NCBI GenBank assembly: GCA_025360395.1
Contig: JANYCH010000205.1
Location: 1-6,793, forward strand
Origin: Cytophagales bacterium
GTDB taxonomy: Bacteria > Bacteroidota > Bacteroidia > Cytophagales > UBA9547
Direction: 5' to 3'
DNA: 6,793 bases
Positions 5,676-6,793 of the stretch are shown here, piece after piece. The first letter of the stretch is position 1. Each line of letters begins with the position of its first letter. The position numbers and the translations under genes were made by a program. Under the pieces are notes generated by a model. That model had not been told where the DNA came from. It saw only the letters and a program-made list of their open reading frames with translations, and ran no database searches.

Positions 5676-6728
5676 ATGGTTGGAGCTTCACTATTTTCAA
5701 GTGCAGGAATTGCTGAAACTTATTTGGAAGATGTAGGTGTAAATATCATCGCAGCAAATGAGTTAATTAAAGAAAGAGCAGACTTATACCAATCGTTATA
5801 TCCAAATTCTAAAATGATAGCAGGAAGCATTTTAGATGATAATATTTTTAATTCAATTGTGAAAAATACACCTAAAAAATTAGATTTTTTAATTGCTTCT
5901 CCACCTTGTCAAGGAATGAGTGTTGCTGGGAAAAACAGAAATTTAGAACAAATGTTAAGCGATGAAAGAAATTATCTTGTTTTCAAAATAATAGATTTCA
6001 TAAAATTAAAATCACCTGACTTTGTTCTAATTGAAAATGTACCAACATTTTTCAAAATGGAATTGCCATTCCAAAATAAACAATTGAAAATCATTGATAT
6101 TCTTAGCATTCTATTCAAATCCAAATACAATATTGAAGCAGAGGTTTATGATGCTTCCGAATATGGAGTTCCTCAAAGAAGAACAAGGGCAATAATTAAA
6201 CTCTATAAAAAAGGGAACAAGTGGGGTGTCCCATCAACAGAAAAATTAATTACTGTTGAAGATGCAATTGGACATTTGCCAAGTATTGAAGCAGGACAAA
6301 CCTCGGATATTAAATGGCATTTTGCAAGAAAGCATTCTGAAAGTCATATTGAATGGATGCGACATACTCCAACAGGAAAATCTGCTTTTGAAAATAAAGA
6401 GCACTTCCCTGTTAAACCCAATGGAGAAATAATAAAAAGCTACATGACAACATATAGAAGAATTAAATGGTATGAGCCTGCTCCTACAATCACAATGAGA
6501 AATGATGCAATTAGTTCTCAATTAAATGTTCATCCGGGTAGAGCTTTAAAGAATGGCAAATATTCTGATGCAAGAGTTTTAACACCTTTAGAATTAATGA
6601 TACTTTCTTCTTTGCCTGAAAATTGGGCAATTCCTGAAAATACTAACGAATTATTAATAAGAAAGTGCGTTGGAGAATGTATTCCCCCATTACTTATTAA
6701 AAATATTGTAGCCCAAATAAATAACTAA
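5676..6728 (+). CDS. DNA (cytosine-5-)-methyltransferase
   Basis: This 350-residue protein carries the ordered motifs of C5-cytosine methyltransferases, which move a methyl group from S-adenosylmethionine to cytosine in a specific DNA sequence. Motif I is SLFSSAGIAE (5-14), a variant of FxGxG with the first glycine replaced by serine. Motif IV is SPPCQGMS (75-82), with catalytic C78. Motif VI is ENV (120-122) and motif VIII QRRTR (167-171). The target-recognition region lies between about 185 and 260 and is short. RRIKWYEPAPTIT (261-273) and the RVLTPLE segment (300-306) precede motif X, which reads VGECIPP (332-338) instead of the usual GNAVPP. All catalytic residues are present, so it should be active. 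The recognition sequence cannot be read from the protein. It follows the regulator by two bases and is followed after one base by a truncated open frame, as in a restriction-modification operon. Codons are markedly AT-rich compared with kdnA/kdnB, which hints at horizontal acquisition. Confidence 0.95.
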   Translation: MVGASLFSSAGIAETYLEDVGVNIIAANELIKERADLYQSLYPNSKMIAGSILDDNIFNSIVKNTPKKLDFLIASPPCQGMSVAGKNRNLEQMLSDERNYLVFKIIDFIKLKSPDFVLIENVPTFFKMELPFQNKQLKIIDILSILFKSKYNIEAEVYDASEYGVPQRRTRAIIKLYKKGNKWGVPSTEKLITVEDAIGHLPSIEAGQTSDIKWHFARKHSESHIEWMRHTPTGKSAFENKEHFPVKPNGEIIKSYMTTYRRIKWYEPAPTITMRNDAISSQLNVHPGRALKNGKYSDARVLTPLELMILSSLPENWAIPENTNELLIRKCVGECIPPLLIKNIVAQINN

Positions 6729-6729
6729 A

Positions 6730-6793
6730 ATGACTTTAAGAGTAGTAAGTAAAAAATGGATTTTATACCGTCATATTAGCGATTTTAATTTGC
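6730..6793 (+). CDS. Start of unidentified gene, cut by window edge
   Basis: An ATG one base after the methyltransferase stop (TAA-A-ATG) opens a frame that stays open for 21 codons to the end of the window. The residues begin MTLRVVSKKWILYRHI and match no family I recognise. The tight spacing makes it very likely a real cotranscribed gene. Its position after a regulator and a C5-methyltransferase makes a cognate restriction endonuclease the leading guess, with an accessory or unrelated protein also possible. The competing ATG at 6757 runs into a stop after seven codons and is not a gene. Confidence 0.55.
   Translation, partial: MTLRVVSKKWILYRHISDFNL

Noticed and set aside
6246..6521. Minus-strand frame of 91 codons inside the methyltransferase
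   Set aside because: It overlaps the target-recognition and motif IX region of an intact methyltransferase, has no homology I recognise, and no promoter or leader signal.
1..6793. CRISPR array, tRNA, insertion sequence or phage attachment site
   Set aside because: No regularly spaced repeats, cloverleaf-forming sequence, transposase or integrase coding, or flanking target duplications were found on either strand.

Overview
The window looks like a chromosomal segment of a Bacteroidota bacterium. Three things point there: protein families that resemble Bacteroidota homologues (a KdnA/KdnB pair, a short Hc1-like protein, a YjgR/DUF853 ATPase), AT-rich leaders with no clear Shine-Dalgarno sequence, and several intergenic boxes that fit the Bacteroidota -7 promoter consensus TAnnTTTG. 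This lineage call is inference; no rRNA or other phylogenetic marker is present.

Left part (1-353): no convincing gene. A strong hairpin with T-tracts at 18-64 probably terminates a gene lying off the left edge, and a 13-bp perfect stem with a T-tract (293-329) terminates the minus-strand genes. The roughly 230 bases between them appear non-coding.

Middle (354-5108): five minus-strand genes. In transcription order they are a 61-residue Hc1 (histone H1-like) protein, coaD (phosphopantetheine adenylyltransferase, coenzyme A synthesis), kdnA and kdnB (transaminase and oxidase that convert Kdo to 8-amino-Kdo for lipopolysaccharide), and a HerA/FtsK-type ATPase of the YjgR family. An intrinsic terminator separates the Hc1 gene from coaD. 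A -7 box precedes kdnA. kdnA, kdnB and the ATPase gene are closely spaced with no terminator between them, so they may be one transcript ending at 293-329.

Right part (5109-6793): a divergent intergenic region leads into a plus-strand, more AT-rich cassette. It holds an XRE-type helix-turn-helix regulator, then after 2 bases a DNA cytosine-5 methyltransferase, then after 1 base the start of another open frame cut off by the window edge. A short dyad overlapping a candidate promoter just before the regulator suggests autoregulation. The layout fits a type II restriction-modification module whose nuclease would be the truncated gene, but only 21 codons of that gene are visible and they match nothing I recognise. 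No clearly undescribed system can be demonstrated from this window; the most open question is the cut-off gene.
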